A stretch of DNA of 64,000 nt from positions 1 to 64,000 of the forward strand of contig NZ_LR735024.1 of the NCBI RefSeq assembly GCF_900009265.2. The letters are read 5' to 3'. Shown here in pieces: positions 21,946-31,395 of this stretch. Under the pieces are notes generated by a model. The model was not told where the DNA came from. It saw only the letters and a list, made by a program, of their open reading frames with translations, and did no database searches. The DNA comes from Planktothrix paucivesiculata PCC 9631. Lineage in GTDB: Bacteria; Cyanobacteriota; Cyanobacteriia; Cyanobacteriales; Microcoleaceae. Position 1 is the stretch's first letter. The number at the start of each line of letters is the position of its first letter. A program made the position numbers and the translations under genes.

Positions 21946-23703
21946 ATGAATCTAACGCAGGAAATAGTTCTCCAGAACGGTAAATATCGCCTTGGTGCGG
22001 TTTTGGGTCGCGCCGAGTTGGGTGTGACCTACCAAGCTACTCATCACCTCACGGATCAAATGGTGGTGATTAAAACCCTTCATCCCAAATTTAGAAATTC
22101 CGTTGATTTCCCTCAAATTAAGCAGCAATTTCTTGCCATTGCTAAGGGCTTAAGTCAGTGTCACCATCCAAATATTGTCCGCGTTCTGGACTTATTTGAA
22201 GAACAGGGTTTACCCTACATGGTCATGAATTATATTCCGGGGCAAACCTTAGAACAGGCCCTACAATCGAGTCCCAAACTCTCAGTTGATCAAGCCCTAA
22301 ACTATATTAGTCAGATTTCTTCGGCATTGCGGAAACTCCATCAACAGGGTTTACTCCATTGTCATCTCCAACCTAAAAATATTCGCCTCCAGGGAAATAC
22401 CCTAACTTTGGTTGATTTTGGCTTAACCAATGGCTTTATCGAACCTCGACCGGAGTTTCCCATCCGCAACCGCGTTTTATCCGTGGGTTATGCCCCTTTA
22501 GAACATTATCTTCCCCATCAACAATTGACTCCGGCAACGGATATCTACAGTTTGTCGGCAATCTTCTATTATTTGTTAACGGGTGAACCGCCCCTAGAAG
22601 CCCCCCTACGAGTCAATCAAGCCACCCAGGAGTTACTCAATTCTACTAAACCGAGTTTAAGACAACTTCAACCCACCCTGAGTGTGGTGGTGGAACGCTT
22701 GATATTTTGGGGATTAGAAATTGAACCCGGACGGCGGCCTCAGAATCTGGATCAGTGGATCGCTTTTTTACCCATTCAAGCCACCCCGACGGTGATTCAG
22801 TCTGCGAATACGGTGATTCAACCGAATCCCGTGGTTACTCCCCCCAAAGCCGAACCCGTGGCGGTGCAACCCGTGGTTGAAACCCCGGTATTAGTAAAAG
22901 TTCCTCCCAGTCCTCTGCCACCGAAACCCCAACCCATTCCCCAGCAAATTCCTAACTGGCAACCCGTAGAATATACGCCCTCTTTCAGTTTTTTGGTTCC
23001 GGTTTTATTCCTAATTACATCCTTATTTTTTGGTTGGGTTGGGTTTGATTTAACCCGACGTTATGGGTATATTATTAGTCAGAAAACCAAGATTCAGCTT
23101 AATCATCCCTTTAACAATTTAGATGCCACGGAACCGATGTTTGAGAATCCCTCCATTCAAACTCAAGCCCCGACTGAAGTGGCCCCTCAACGTTCGGCTG
23201 AAGAACCCTTAGAAGTGGGAGATTATCCCCAACCAGATGTAGAAGCACAAACCGAGGAAGAATCACCCGTTGATCAATATCATAATAATTCCGATGTTGT
23301 TGCTGAAACTGAAGCAACAAGTCCATCAACTTATGAGTCTGAAATAGACCAATATTTACTCTCTCCCTCCACAGAAGAATCGGAAACTGCCGTTACAGAT
23401 TACTCAGTTTCTAATCCTGTAAATAGTTATTCGGATCAGACAACGGTTCCCCCCTATACCCCTCCCGAACCGAGTTACTCTCCCGATCCCAATATTACCC
23501 TACCGCCAGAGGTTCCATCCGCCGAGGGTGGGGGTTATGTTACGGAAGAATCCGCGCCTAATGATTACACAGAACCAACGGTTCCCATCGAACCTGAATA
23601 TCCTGTTTATTCAGAAGAAACTACCCCCATAAATTCATATCCTAGCGAGGGAATCAGTCCTAGTATTCCCTATGCTCCTTTAACTTCTCCCTTGACTAAT
23701 TAA
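21946..23703 (+). CDS. Membrane-anchored predicted pseudokinase
   Basis: This Ser/Thr-kinase-fold protein of 585 residues has lost key catalytic residues. Lys43 in VVIKTL and Asp157 in VDFG are kept. The catalytic loop reads H138-C139-H140-L-Q-P-K-N in place of HRDLKPxN, so the catalytic Asp and the loop Lys are both replaced. The glycine loop is reduced to GRAELG, and no alpha-C Glu is seen. After the kinase domain (about residues 10-275) come a Pro-rich linker, one membrane segment near 346-370, and a long Ser/Thr/Pro/Glu-rich tail, probably outside the cytoplasm. I chose ATG 21946 because the 49 upstream in-frame residues do not resemble a kinase start and overlap DUF3067. It may be a scaffold or sensor. 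Weak non-canonical activity cannot be excluded. Confidence 0.85.
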   Translation: MNLTQEIVLQNGKYRLGAVLGRAELGVTYQATHHLTDQMVVIKTLHPKFRNSVDFPQIKQQFLAIAKGLSQCHHPNIVRVLDLFEEQGLPYMVMNYIPGQTLEQALQSSPKLSVDQALNYISQISSALRKLHQQGLLHCHLQPKNIRLQGNTLTLVDFGLTNGFIEPRPEFPIRNRVLSVGYAPLEHYLPHQQLTPATDIYSLSAIFYYLLTGEPPLEAPLRVNQATQELLNSTKPSLRQLQPTLSVVVERLIFWGLEIEPGRRPQNLDQWIAFLPIQATPTVIQSANTVIQPNPVVTPPKAEPVAVQPVVETPVLVKVPPSPLPPKPQPIPQQIPNWQPVEYTPSFSFLVPVLFLITSLFFGWVGFDLTRRYGYIISQKTKIQLNHPFNNLDATEPMFENPSIQTQAPTEVAPQRSAEEPLEVGDYPQPDVEAQTEEESPVDQYHNNSDVVAETEATSPSTYESEIDQYLLSPSTEESETAVTDYSVSNPVNSYSDQTTVPPYTPPEPSYSPDPNITLPPEVPSAEGGGYVTEESAPNDYTEPTVPIEPEYPVYSEETTPINSYPSEGISPSIPYAPLTSPLTN

Positions 23704-23744
23704 GGGATTTGAGGTGGGTTTTGAACGTGCGATCGCCTCTTAAT

Positions 23745-24395
23745 TTAATTAGGAGGAAAGGTATATTTTTCTAATTCCGTTGTTGTTTTTAAAGTGCCTT
23801 GAGCATCAAAAATTTGCCATTTAATCGGCCCAATAAAGTTCCCATACCAAGCTACTTTTTTAAAGGGTGTTCCGGCTTTTGTTCCCTCAATTTCTAGTTT
23901 AAACGTTGAAAATTTCCCGGCGGGAACTTCAATATCTTCTATTCCTACAACCCGATAATTTTCTTTAACTTCTGTGGTCATCACCGCAATTTCTTGACCT
24001 TCCCAAGTCCAACTATCGCCGGATGCAGGGGGATTTTTTAGGATAGTTTTGGCAGGTTCTAACCGATATTCTGTATTATTTCCCCCAAAAGTATACATTT
24101 GTCGATATTCTTTGACTAATCCATTGGGTTTACCATACCAAATATAAAACGGTGCAAACCCTAAATTATTTTCAGTTTTATACAGGGTTGTCCCATCGGA
24201 TTGTGGTTCTAACCCTTCAACTTTAACCGTTAGTTTAGATGACTTCCCATCGGCGGTTTTCGCTTGATATTCCCACACTCCCCCAATAGGTAAAGGGAAA
24301 TAATCCGGGGGTGGTGTTTGGGCAAAAGTTTTGAACCCCATCATCACTAGGACAATCGTTATAAATAATCCCCAAAAGCGTTTTTGATTGAACAT
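23745..24395 (-). CDS. Exported protein of unknown function
   Basis: This 216-residue protein has a clear signal peptide (LFITIVLVMMGFKTFAQ) predicted to be cut near residue 25. The mature part is beta-rich: it opens with DYFPLPIGGVWEYQA, and its repeated W-Y and G-x-W patterns recall DUF3108- or TapB-like periplasmic proteins. I cannot name the family firmly. GGAG lies about 10 bp before ATG 24395. It converges on the pseudokinase gene and diverges from the PBP1C gene. A periplasmic or outer-membrane-associated location is likely. Confidence 0.7.
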   Translation of the reverse strand: MFNQKRFWGLFITIVLVMMGFKTFAQTPPPDYFPLPIGGVWEYQAKTADGKSSKLTVKVEGLEPQSDGTTLYKTENNLGFAPFYIWYGKPNGLVKEYRQMYTFGGNNTEYRLEPAKTILKNPPASGDSWTWEGQEIAVMTTEVKENYRVVGIEDIEVPAGKFSTFKLEIEGTKAGTPFKKVAWYGNFIGPIKWQIFDAQGTLKTTTELEKYTFPPN

Positions 24396-24600
24396 AATTT
24401 TAAGTCTCCCTACTCTGTCGTGCTGAACTTGAATCCTTTGGTAAATTATAAAGCTAGGTTACAAGGATGGGTTTTAATCCGTCAATTAACAAGATTCTGG
24501 TGTAGAACTATTCAGTCAGTTATTAAGACTTTGATTAATTTCCAGATGATCAGGCGATCGCACTGCCAATATTAATTATACTTATCTATCATACTGAGAT

Positions 24601-26943
24601 ATGAACCGAATTCTGCCCCCAATTTCGTCCTGTTTTCGTCATCGGGCAATCCAAACTATTTTAGTCCTATGCTGTTTAGGGGTAATAATACGATTATTTC
24701 CCTATTTTATCCCGATTCATGCAGAAGATATTCAACAAAAAGATGTTGCTTTTGAATTTAGCGATCGCAATAATTTACCATTAGGAACAATTCTAAGTTC
24801 TGATCAAAATCATACCGCAATTGTTCCTTTAAGTCAAGTTTCATCCCATTTTATTCAAGGAATTATTGCGGCTGAAGATAAACGCTATTATCAATACGGG
24901 GCAGTAGATTATGTTGCCCTAGTTCGTGCTATTTTAGAAGCCTTTCAAGCCAAACAAATTGTGAGTGGTGCATCTACTATTACCATGCAATTAGCAAGAT
25001 TATTAGAACCCACTCCTCGAACTTTACCCCATAAATTCGGCGAAATTTGGTTAGCTTGGCGACTCAGCGCCGGAATGAATAAACAGCAAATATTAGAAAA
25101 TTATATTAACCGTTTACCCATGGGCGGGAATTTATATGGGGTTGAAGCCGCCGCCAAAACCTATTTTAATACCTCGGCATCGGAGTTAAATTTAGCCCAA
25201 GCTAGTCTATTAGCAGCCCTTCCCAATGACCCCACCGATCTCAATCCTTATTATAATTTATCTGCTTTAAAAAAACGTCAAAATTATGTCTTAAAAAGAA
25301 TGGTTGAAGATGGTTATATTACAAAGATTCAAGCCGAACGTGCCTATCAAGAAACCCCACAATTCCAACCCCAACAACAAGGAATTATCGCCGCGCCGCA
25401 TTTTCTATTTTGGTTAACGGAACAATTAACTAATTCGATCCCTATTTCCCCAGTTAACTCCAAGAAATCAGGAAAAGTACAACCATCAACCTATAAAATC
25501 AAAACCACAATAGATCGCCCCTTACAGCAATTTGTTCAAGCCCAAACCCAACAAATTATTACCAGTTTAAAAGATCATAATGTTCATCATGCTGCTGCTT
25601 TAGTGATTAATAATCATACCGGAGAAGTATTAGCCTATGTGGGTTCTCCCGATTATTTTAATAGCGATCAATTCGGGCGAAATGATGGGGTACAAGCCCT
25701 ACGACAACCGGGATCAACCTTGAAGCCTTTTTTATATGAATTAGCCCTAGCTAAAGGAGTAATTCAACCCCATAGTATTCTAGCAGATGTTCCCAGTTAT
25801 TACGCCATTCCCGGGGCAAAAATCTACAGTCCAACGGACTATAGCGAAACCTTTTTGGGCCCGGTGCGAGTGCGTTCAGCCTTGGCTAATTCCTTAAATA
25901 TTCCCGCCGTTAAAATATTAGAAAAAGTCACCGTCCCAGTTTTTTTAGAACGGTTAAAACAGTTGGGATTTAAACATTTAACTCAATCTTCTGATTATTA
26001 TGGTTTGGGATTAACATTAGGCAGTGGAGAAGTTAATTTATGGGAATTAGCCCAGGCTTATTTTATAATAGCAAATCAAGGTAAAATAGTCAACCCTGAT
26101 GTTATCATGAATCAAACTCAAAATATCAAAAATTCTCAAGTTTATATTGATACTCCTGTCACCTGGCAATTAATTACCAATATGTTAAGCGATGCCCATG
26201 CTAGATCCCATTCCTTTGGCATTGATTCTGTGTTAAATTTACCCTTTCCCGTTGCAGTAAAAACCGGAACTTCTTCTAATTATCGAGATACCTGGACAGT
26301 GGGTTTTACAACTGATTATACGGTAGCAACTTGGGTGGGAAATTTTGACGGTCAAGGGATGCAAAATGTCTCGGGGGTGACGGGGGCAGCACCCTTATGG
26401 AATCGAATATTATTGCATTTACACCAAACCCAAGAACCCGCTAATTTTACCCCCCCTCAAGGGTTAGTTCAGTTACCCATTTGTGCAACTACTGGGTTGC
26501 GTCCGATGGCAGATTGTTCCGGGGGAATTGTATTAGAATATTTTGATAATAAAGCAATTGCTGAATATAAAAAAAAATCCCCGCAATTAGTTTTAAATTC
26601 CGAATATAATGAATGGTTATCTCGACAATCCCATCCTCAGTTAACGCAAAATCGGTTAAAAATTATTGCTCCTCAAACCGATGATTATTTTGTGATTCAG
26701 TCTGGACAATCTTCTAAATTAGAATTGAAAATTATTAACCCATCTCAAGAGTCGGTGGAATGGTGGTTAAATGGGAAAAAATTAAAAGATCAGGCTGCTA
26801 ATTCTCTGTTTTGGCAATTACAAACCGGACAATGGAAGTTAACTGTTAAACAGGGAACTCAACAGGATAGTGTTCAATTTCAAGTCCAAGAATCCGAGAA
26901 AAAACCCTATCGTCGAGGTTTTTCAGTGGTTGATCCTAAATAA
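24601..26943 (+). CDS. pbpC: Penicillin-binding protein 1C
   Basis: This second class A PBP (780 residues) has an N-terminal membrane anchor, a GT51 domain (EDKRYYQYGAVDY, GASTITMQLARLL), and a transpeptidase domain with STLK near residue 371, SLNIPA and KTGTSSNYRD near 554. The C-terminal tail (about 690-780) resembles the BiPBP_C domain typical of PBP1C, including a WWLNGKKL motif. It should polymerise and crosslink peptidoglycan in the periplasm; PBP1C proteins are usually auxiliary. No ribosome site stands out before ATG 24601. It differs from the PBP at 9937 in lacking the long N- and C-terminal polar tails. Confidence 0.9.
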   Translation: MNRILPPISSCFRHRAIQTILVLCCLGVIIRLFPYFIPIHAEDIQQKDVAFEFSDRNNLPLGTILSSDQNHTAIVPLSQVSSHFIQGIIAAEDKRYYQYGAVDYVALVRAILEAFQAKQIVSGASTITMQLARLLEPTPRTLPHKFGEIWLAWRLSAGMNKQQILENYINRLPMGGNLYGVEAAAKTYFNTSASELNLAQASLLAALPNDPTDLNPYYNLSALKKRQNYVLKRMVEDGYITKIQAERAYQETPQFQPQQQGIIAAPHFLFWLTEQLTNSIPISPVNSKKSGKVQPSTYKIKTTIDRPLQQFVQAQTQQIITSLKDHNVHHAAALVINNHTGEVLAYVGSPDYFNSDQFGRNDGVQALRQPGSTLKPFLYELALAKGVIQPHSILADVPSYYAIPGAKIYSPTDYSETFLGPVRVRSALANSLNIPAVKILEKVTVPVFLERLKQLGFKHLTQSSDYYGLGLTLGSGEVNLWELAQAYFIIANQGKIVNPDVIMNQTQNIKNSQVYIDTPVTWQLITNMLSDAHARSHSFGIDSVLNLPFPVAVKTGTSSNYRDTWTVGFTTDYTVATWVGNFDGQGMQNVSGVTGAAPLWNRILLHLHQTQEPANFTPPQGLVQLPICATTGLRPMADCSGGIVLEYFDNKAIAEYKKKSPQLVLNSEYNEWLSRQSHPQLTQNRLKIIAPQTDDYFVIQSGQSSKLELKIINPSQESVEWWLNGKKLKDQAANSLFWQLQTGQWKLTVKQGTQQDSVQFQVQESEKKPYRRGFSVVDPK

Positions 26944-27081
26944 ATAGGTTGAAACTTTCCTTTACAAAAACTTTATAATCCTATACAAACTCTTTTCCAA
27001 TCCTTTACCTAATTGTTGATTGAGATTTGTAAAGTAGAAGATAGACAACTGAAAAAACACGGTTGTATTTGTACCTAACAA

Positions 27082-27354
27082 ATGGATATATCTATGCGTA
27101 ACTTAATCTCTGCTGTATTTAACCCCCTGCGTCAATGGTTGGATAATCTGGATATTCATAACCCAGATGTAGCATTATTTTTATATCGAGCCATTCCGGC
27201 CCAATGTCCGTTTGCTCGGGATATTAAACTATTTGGACATACGCTTTTACATATTCCGCCGCTGTGCAAATTCAATCCTCTATATGAAGAATTGATGGGT
27301 TTACGGTTTCGGGCGATGTGTTATTTAGTTGATGAATGTGGCATGACCATTTGA
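27082..27354 (+). CDS. Mo-dependent nitrogenase C-terminal-like protein
   Basis: This small protein of 90 residues matches the cyanobacterial family annotated from the Mo-nitrogenase C-terminal domain. Key features are FLYRAIPAQCPFARDIKLFG, then HIPPLCKFNPLYEEL and a final RAMCYLVDECG. It is not a nitrogenase: no nif genes are nearby, and the family occurs in cyanobacteria that do not fix nitrogen. Conserved cysteines (QCPF, PLCKF, DECG) hint at metal or redox binding. The start is ATG 27082 or the in-frame ATG four codons later. Confidence 0.75.
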   Translation: MDISMRNLISAVFNPLRQWLDNLDIHNPDVALFLYRAIPAQCPFARDIKLFGHTLLHIPPLCKFNPLYEELMGLRFRAMCYLVDECGMTI

Positions 27355-27367
27355 TTGTTTAAATCAA

Positions 27368-30067
27368 TTATTTTTCAATCGCAGGTCGAACTAAAATGAC
27401 CGTACATTGGCAATTTTTAGCGATCGCTTCTGGAATATTACCCTGAATTACTTGGCGTAACATTCCCTCTCGACTTGCCCCTAAAACAATCACATCACAT
27501 TGATCTTTATCCGCTAAATCAATCACCGCTTCCGATACAGAATTAGAACAAACGCTAGTAGAAATTACCTCTGTATTTAAGCGATGACTTAAATATTCAG
27601 AAGCCTGGTTAAACTCCCTAATTTGCTGTGTAGACATAACGTTTTTAACCACCCGCAAAAGACGAATTTTTGGATAAACACTTAACTTAATTAAGGCAGG
27701 TAAAAGCTGCACTGAAACGGAATTTTCCAGAGTATCCCTCATCGGGACTAACCAACGATGCCAACCTAAAACCGGGCAAGTCGCCAGATCTAAATTAACC
27801 TCCGTTTTAGCAGAATTAGACGTTTGATTTTGTCCCCATTTTATTAACATTACCTGGCAAGGGACTTGACGAATTACCCCATCCATCACATTTCCAAAAA
27901 TCCGATCGGGTGCTGATATATCCCCATGCCAGCCCATTAATAATAAATTAATATGTTCTTCTTGAGTTGTCTCTAAAATTGCCTGGGAAACATCATGGGC
28001 AACTCGAATTTGAGTATGTACAGATATCTTTGAATTCTGCCCTAAACGTTCTGCTTGTTGTAATAAACGCCGACTTTTAGTTAATCGAACCGAGGTTTCT
28101 GATGGAGATTTACTATAGGGAATAGTGATAACTGTCATACATTCTAATTCATAATTGCGTTCTAGGGCGATCGCCACAGCAACTTTTAATAAAGCCGGGG
28201 CAGTTTGGGGGTTATAAAGTGATACTAATAAACGACCATTCCCCGTTTGTGGGCCCCGAGTTTGATAGGCAATATAAGAGGGTTCATAATGGCGGCCGAC
28301 CTGAGTTGTTTCCCCACTCATTTGTCCTAATTCTGCCCGAATAATATCACTGCGGGTAATAATTCCCACTAAATGATGATGTTCGACAACAGGTAAACGA
28401 CTGAGTTTATAATGACCTAATAAATATAAAACATGAGTTAAATTATCATCGGGATCAACCGTAATGGGTTGAGTCGTCATCACCTGAAAAATTGGGGTAT
28501 TTTCCGGCAATTGGCGGCTGGTAATTTGGGTTAAATCCGTTTGAGTAATAATTCCCACTAACTTACCGTTATCTACCACCGGAAACCCGCGATGATGGGA
28601 TTTAGCAAAGGCTTCCATCACCTGTTCTAAGGTTAAATGACCTGCTAAAATTTCGACATTTCTTTGCATCACATGGGCAGCCCGTAAGTTTGCCAAAGCC
28701 CCATCAATTGGCTGATCGGATTTTAGTTCAATACCACTGAGTTTTAATAACTGATCATAGAGAGATTCGGGATCAATTTTTTCTGCAATTAAATAGGCTA
28801 CAATCGAGGAAATCATTAGGGGTAAAACCAACCCAAAATCCGTTGTAATTTCAAACACAATCACAACAGCAGTAATCGGAGTTCGCGCCACAGCACAAAA
28901 AAAAGCCCCCATTCCTGCAAAGGCAAAAACCATCGGTTGGTCAATTCCTAACATTAATTCCGATTCCCAACTTCCAATTAAATGACCTAACGCCGAACCT
29001 AATACTAAAGAGGGAGCAAATAGTCCCCCAGGCGCGCCAGAACTGGCGGCAATTACAGTTAGAATAAAATGAGCAATAAAAGCGATCGCACTGGTTTGCC
29101 AGGACAATTCACCACTTAAAATTAATTGTCTAATTCCGGTATTATTTCTAAAGGAAAGGGGCAATAAGGACACCACTAAACCCGATAATAACCCAGCAAC
29201 CGCCATGCGTTGAGGCAATCCCCAGCGTAAAACCCGACGGTTAAATTTGGAACCAGCAATAATACTTTTACTAAAAAATGCCCCTAAAATACCCGCTAGA
29301 ATTCCTAATAAAATAAATAAGGGAATTTCCCTAGCATAAAGTAATCTATCCTGTACCGTGTTTAATATAATCGCTTTGGAAACCGTATAACTCAGTTCTT
29401 GACCCCCTAATAAACGGGAAACCACCGCACCAATAAAAGAGGCAATAATTGCCGGCCCCAGGGTAATTCCTGACACATCATGTAGCAGTTCTTCTACTAC
29501 AAATAACACCCCAGCGATGGGGGCATTAAATCCCGCAGCTAACCCAGCGGCGGCCCCACAAGCTATTAATTGGCGGCGATAATTCGGGGAAGTGGGAACC
29601 CAACGACTAATCCAAGCCGCTAAAGCCGCACCAATTTGGACGGTCGGCCCCTGACGTCCTAAAGTTAATCCCGAACCCATGGTAAACATCGTGCCGATTA
29701 GTTTAGCAAATGCCACTCGAAAGTCTAGGGAAATGGGTTCTCCAGCCAATGCAGCTTTAACTTGTGGAATCCCACTTCCGGCGGTTTCTGGAGCTAATCT
29801 TTCGACTAAAAAACCCGTTAATAAACCCCCGATTAATCCCACGGCGGGAAGAAAAATCCAAGCCGGAATTGCAGAATTTAAGGAGGTGGAAATGCGCCAG
29901 GAGCCTAACCAACCCGCACCTTCTTTTAATAGAAATGCAGCTAAACCAGACACCAATCCAATTAAACCCGCTTCAATAATGGCAAAACGTTTTGGGGTCG
30001 TAGGGGATAAAATTTTGGAGAACAGAACTGAAACTTCTCTGGAGATAGAGATGCGCCACATAATCAC
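27368..30067 (-). CDS. CLC transporter with CBS and UspA-like domains
   Basis: This CLC-family anion transporter has 899 residues. The membrane part (about residues 15-435) shows GSGIP, LGRQGPTVQIG and GAPGGLFAPSL. A CBS pair (about 465-590) and two UspA-like nucleotide-binding domains (about 620-895) make a large cytoplasmic regulatory tail. The residue equivalent to the E. coli gating glutamate (E148) is Gln139, encoded CAG at 29653-29651, instead of the Glu in GREGP. The inner proton-path Glu appears kept (FVVEELLHD). In studied CLCs, Glu to Gln at the gate uncouples chloride from protons, so this protein may behave as a channel. It converges on the small gene at 27082 with only 13 bp between. 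Confidence 0.9.
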   Translation of the reverse strand: MIMWRISISREVSVLFSKILSPTTPKRFAIIEAGLIGLVSGLAAFLLKEGAGWLGSWRISTSLNSAIPAWIFLPAVGLIGGLLTGFLVERLAPETAGSGIPQVKAALAGEPISLDFRVAFAKLIGTMFTMGSGLTLGRQGPTVQIGAALAAWISRWVPTSPNYRRQLIACGAAAGLAAGFNAPIAGVLFVVEELLHDVSGITLGPAIIASFIGAVVSRLLGGQELSYTVSKAIILNTVQDRLLYAREIPLFILLGILAGILGAFFSKSIIAGSKFNRRVLRWGLPQRMAVAGLLSGLVVSLLPLSFRNNTGIRQLILSGELSWQTSAIAFIAHFILTVIAASSGAPGGLFAPSLVLGSALGHLIGSWESELMLGIDQPMVFAFAGMGAFFCAVARTPITAVVIVFEITTDFGLVLPLMISSIVAYLIAEKIDPESLYDQLLKLSGIELKSDQPIDGALANLRAAHVMQRNVEILAGHLTLEQVMEAFAKSHHRGFPVVDNGKLVGIITQTDLTQITSRQLPENTPIFQVMTTQPITVDPDDNLTHVLYLLGHYKLSRLPVVEHHHLVGIITRSDIIRAELGQMSGETTQVGRHYEPSYIAYQTRGPQTGNGRLLVSLYNPQTAPALLKVAVAIALERNYELECMTVITIPYSKSPSETSVRLTKSRRLLQQAERLGQNSKISVHTQIRVAHDVSQAILETTQEEHINLLLMGWHGDISAPDRIFGNVMDGVIRQVPCQVMLIKWGQNQTSNSAKTEVNLDLATCPVLGWHRWLVPMRDTLENSVSVQLLPALIKLSVYPKIRLLRVVKNVMSTQQIREFNQASEYLSHRLNTEVISTSVCSNSVSEAVIDLADKDQCDVIVLGASREGMLRQVIQGNIPEAIAKNCQCTVILVRPAIEK

Positions 30068-30177
30068 AATAGAACTTTGGGCTACTGTTTAGGATAGCAG
30101 TGAAAACTCCTATATTTCGATCAATTAAAATTTGTCGCTACAGAAACAAAACCTACCAATATAACTTCAAAAATTTT

Positions 30178-30218
30178 GTTGTTGGGCTTTAGCCCACTTA
30201 GGGCTAAAGCCCAACAAC
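30178..30218. repeat. Perfect 18-bp inverted repeat, 5-nt loop
   Basis: GTTGTTGGGCTTTAGCCC pairs perfectly with its complement across the loop ACTTA. It is the same family as 13984-14029. It sits upstream of the CLC start and next to another repeat, so a transcription terminator for the Uma2 gene is possible. Confidence 0.8.
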
Positions 30219-30224
30219 GATTTC

Positions 30225-30325
30225 CCTCGTTTCTAGGTTCTACCTAGAAATGCTGACAAGGTGGCTCTGCCACCTCATTTCTCAGAGGCGGAGCCTCTTA
30301 AATGAGTTACCTGGTTCCACCAGGG
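30225..30325. repeat. Composite hairpin repeat (TAGGTTCTACCTA family)
   Basis: Consecutive small stems lie here: TTTCTAGGTTCTACCTAGAAA-like, AGGTGGCTCTGCCACCT, GAGGCGGAGCCTC and CCTGGTTCCACCAGG. This is a long version of the element at 8577-8635. Such composite repeats are typical intergenic elements of filamentous cyanobacteria and carry no coding sequence. Confidence 0.75.
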
Positions 30326-30378
30326 AACTAGGGACAAAATCATATTTTTTGGTGTTGAGTTAATCGGTGATCCCGTTT

Positions 30379-30921
30379 TTATTTTAATAGTCTTTCAACG
30401 GATATCTCAATATCAGGAAAAGCTAAAGGGTTAATATTACCTTGATTAATAATTTGTTGACTCAAATAGATGTTGTTTTTGGGATCTCTAAATACTATTA
30501 ATTGTTTTTGGGATAAATCTAAAACCCAATATTCTTGAATATTAGCCTGGGCGTAAATTGATAATTTTAATTCTAAATCTTTTTTTAAACTGCTTTTAGC
30601 TACTTCAATAATCCAAAAAATATCCTCACTATATGGATGATGATCTTTATAAATTGACTCCGGTAGTCGGACAATAGCAATATCGGGTTCTGGTTCAGAT
30701 TCAGAAAGGGTAATGGGGCCATTAAAACGAATATCGGCTTTAGCTGTTAACAAGGTTTCTAAGTATTTTGTGCCTTGCTTAACCGTATAATAATGAGAGG
30801 GACTTTCTGGACTCATTTTAATAACTTCACCGGCTAAAAGTTCGACATTGCGATCGCACAAAATTCCAGCATCAATCATGTTATGATAATCTTCAACAGA
30901 CCATTTTAATAATGTCTTCAT
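30379..30921 (-). CDS. Uma2 family (DUF820) endonuclease-fold protein
   Basis: Uma2 proteins have a PD-(D/E)XK nuclease fold and are greatly expanded in cyanobacteria; their role is unclear. Among the 180 residues are VELLAGEVIKMSPES, EPDIAIVR (active-site Asp), WIIEVAKSSL (Glu-x-Lys-like active site) and KLSIYAQANIQEYWVLDL, all typical. I chose ATG 30921 (MKTLLKWSVEDY), preceded by GGAG about 11 bp away, instead of the in-frame Met at 30978, because family members start this way. It stands alone between repeats and tRNA-Val. Confidence 0.85.
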   Translation of the reverse strand: MKTLLKWSVEDYHNMIDAGILCDRNVELLAGEVIKMSPESPSHYYTVKQGTKYLETLLTAKADIRFNGPITLSESEPEPDIAIVRLPESIYKDHHPYSEDIFWIIEVAKSSLKKDLELKLSIYAQANIQEYWVLDLSQKQLIVFRDPKNNIYLSQQIINQGNINPLAFPDIEISVERLLK

Positions 30922-31052
30922 TATCAAATTATCTCCTAATCTTCGGGAGTTTAAAAGGTTATATCCTATTATAATCAAAAAGAATAAAGCCCGTGACGAA
31001 GATTTAACTCATACCCTAATTATAGGTAGTATCTCTAAATAATCTCTGAAGA

Positions 31053-31126
31053 TGGACACAAGTGGACTCGAACCACCGACCCCCACGATGTCAACGTGGT
31101 GCTCTAACCAACTGAGCTATGCGTCC
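31053..31126 (-). tRNA. tRNA-Val (anticodon GAC)
   Basis: On the minus strand the acceptor arm GGACGCA pairs with TGTGTCC, with discriminator A and no encoded CCA. The D-arm starts TAGCTCAGTTGG, the anticodon stem-loop is CCACG-TTGACAT-CGTGG with anticodon GAC, and the T-arm contains GGTTCGAGTCC. Length is 74 nt with no intron. Confidence 0.95.
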
Positions 31127-31220
31127 GACAATTTCCTAATGTAGCACAACGCCCCAGATCATGCAAGCTTTTTTCAGATCTTTTTTTCTGCCTGGGTAAT
31201 CACAAGGGCAAACACCCCCA

Positions 31221-31395
31221 TTATAAGGGATTGGGGTGCATCCAGGCGAAACCCAGGGCTTGCAATTTATGTTTGGTTTGGACAGGCAAGCTGGATTTGC
31301 CCATTTGTCGGGAATTAAACACAGAACAATATTCTCCAGATTTCAGGAGATTGTAAATATCCTGATCGGCGATTTTGAAAATATAATTGATATCA
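31221..31395 (-). pseudogene. Remnant of an AAA-like (AAA_35) ATPase N-terminus
   Basis: Reading the minus strand in the frame after the stop of the next gene gives about 55 codons with no start, ending at TAA 31223-31221. They include IADQDIYNLLKSGEYCSVF and NSRQMGKSSLPVQTKHKLQA. This is the hallmark N-terminus and P-loop (NSRQMGKSS) of cyanobacterial AAA_35 proteins. Everything after about 15 residues past the P-loop is missing. It abuts the end of the intact AAA-like gene, so a second tandem module has been truncated or frameshifted. Confidence 0.75.

Larger units (their letters stand above)
30068..30378. other. 311-bp intergenic region holding two repeats
   Basis: This region lies between the CLC and Uma2 genes, both on the minus strand. 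It holds the palindrome at 30178-30218 and the hairpin cluster at 30225-30325, described separately. Nothing else is recognisable. Confidence 0.6.

Noticed and set aside
27082-27354. Evidence of nitrogen fixation
   Set aside because: The protein only carries the small Mo-nitrogenase C-terminal-like domain, which is common in cyanobacteria without nif genes.
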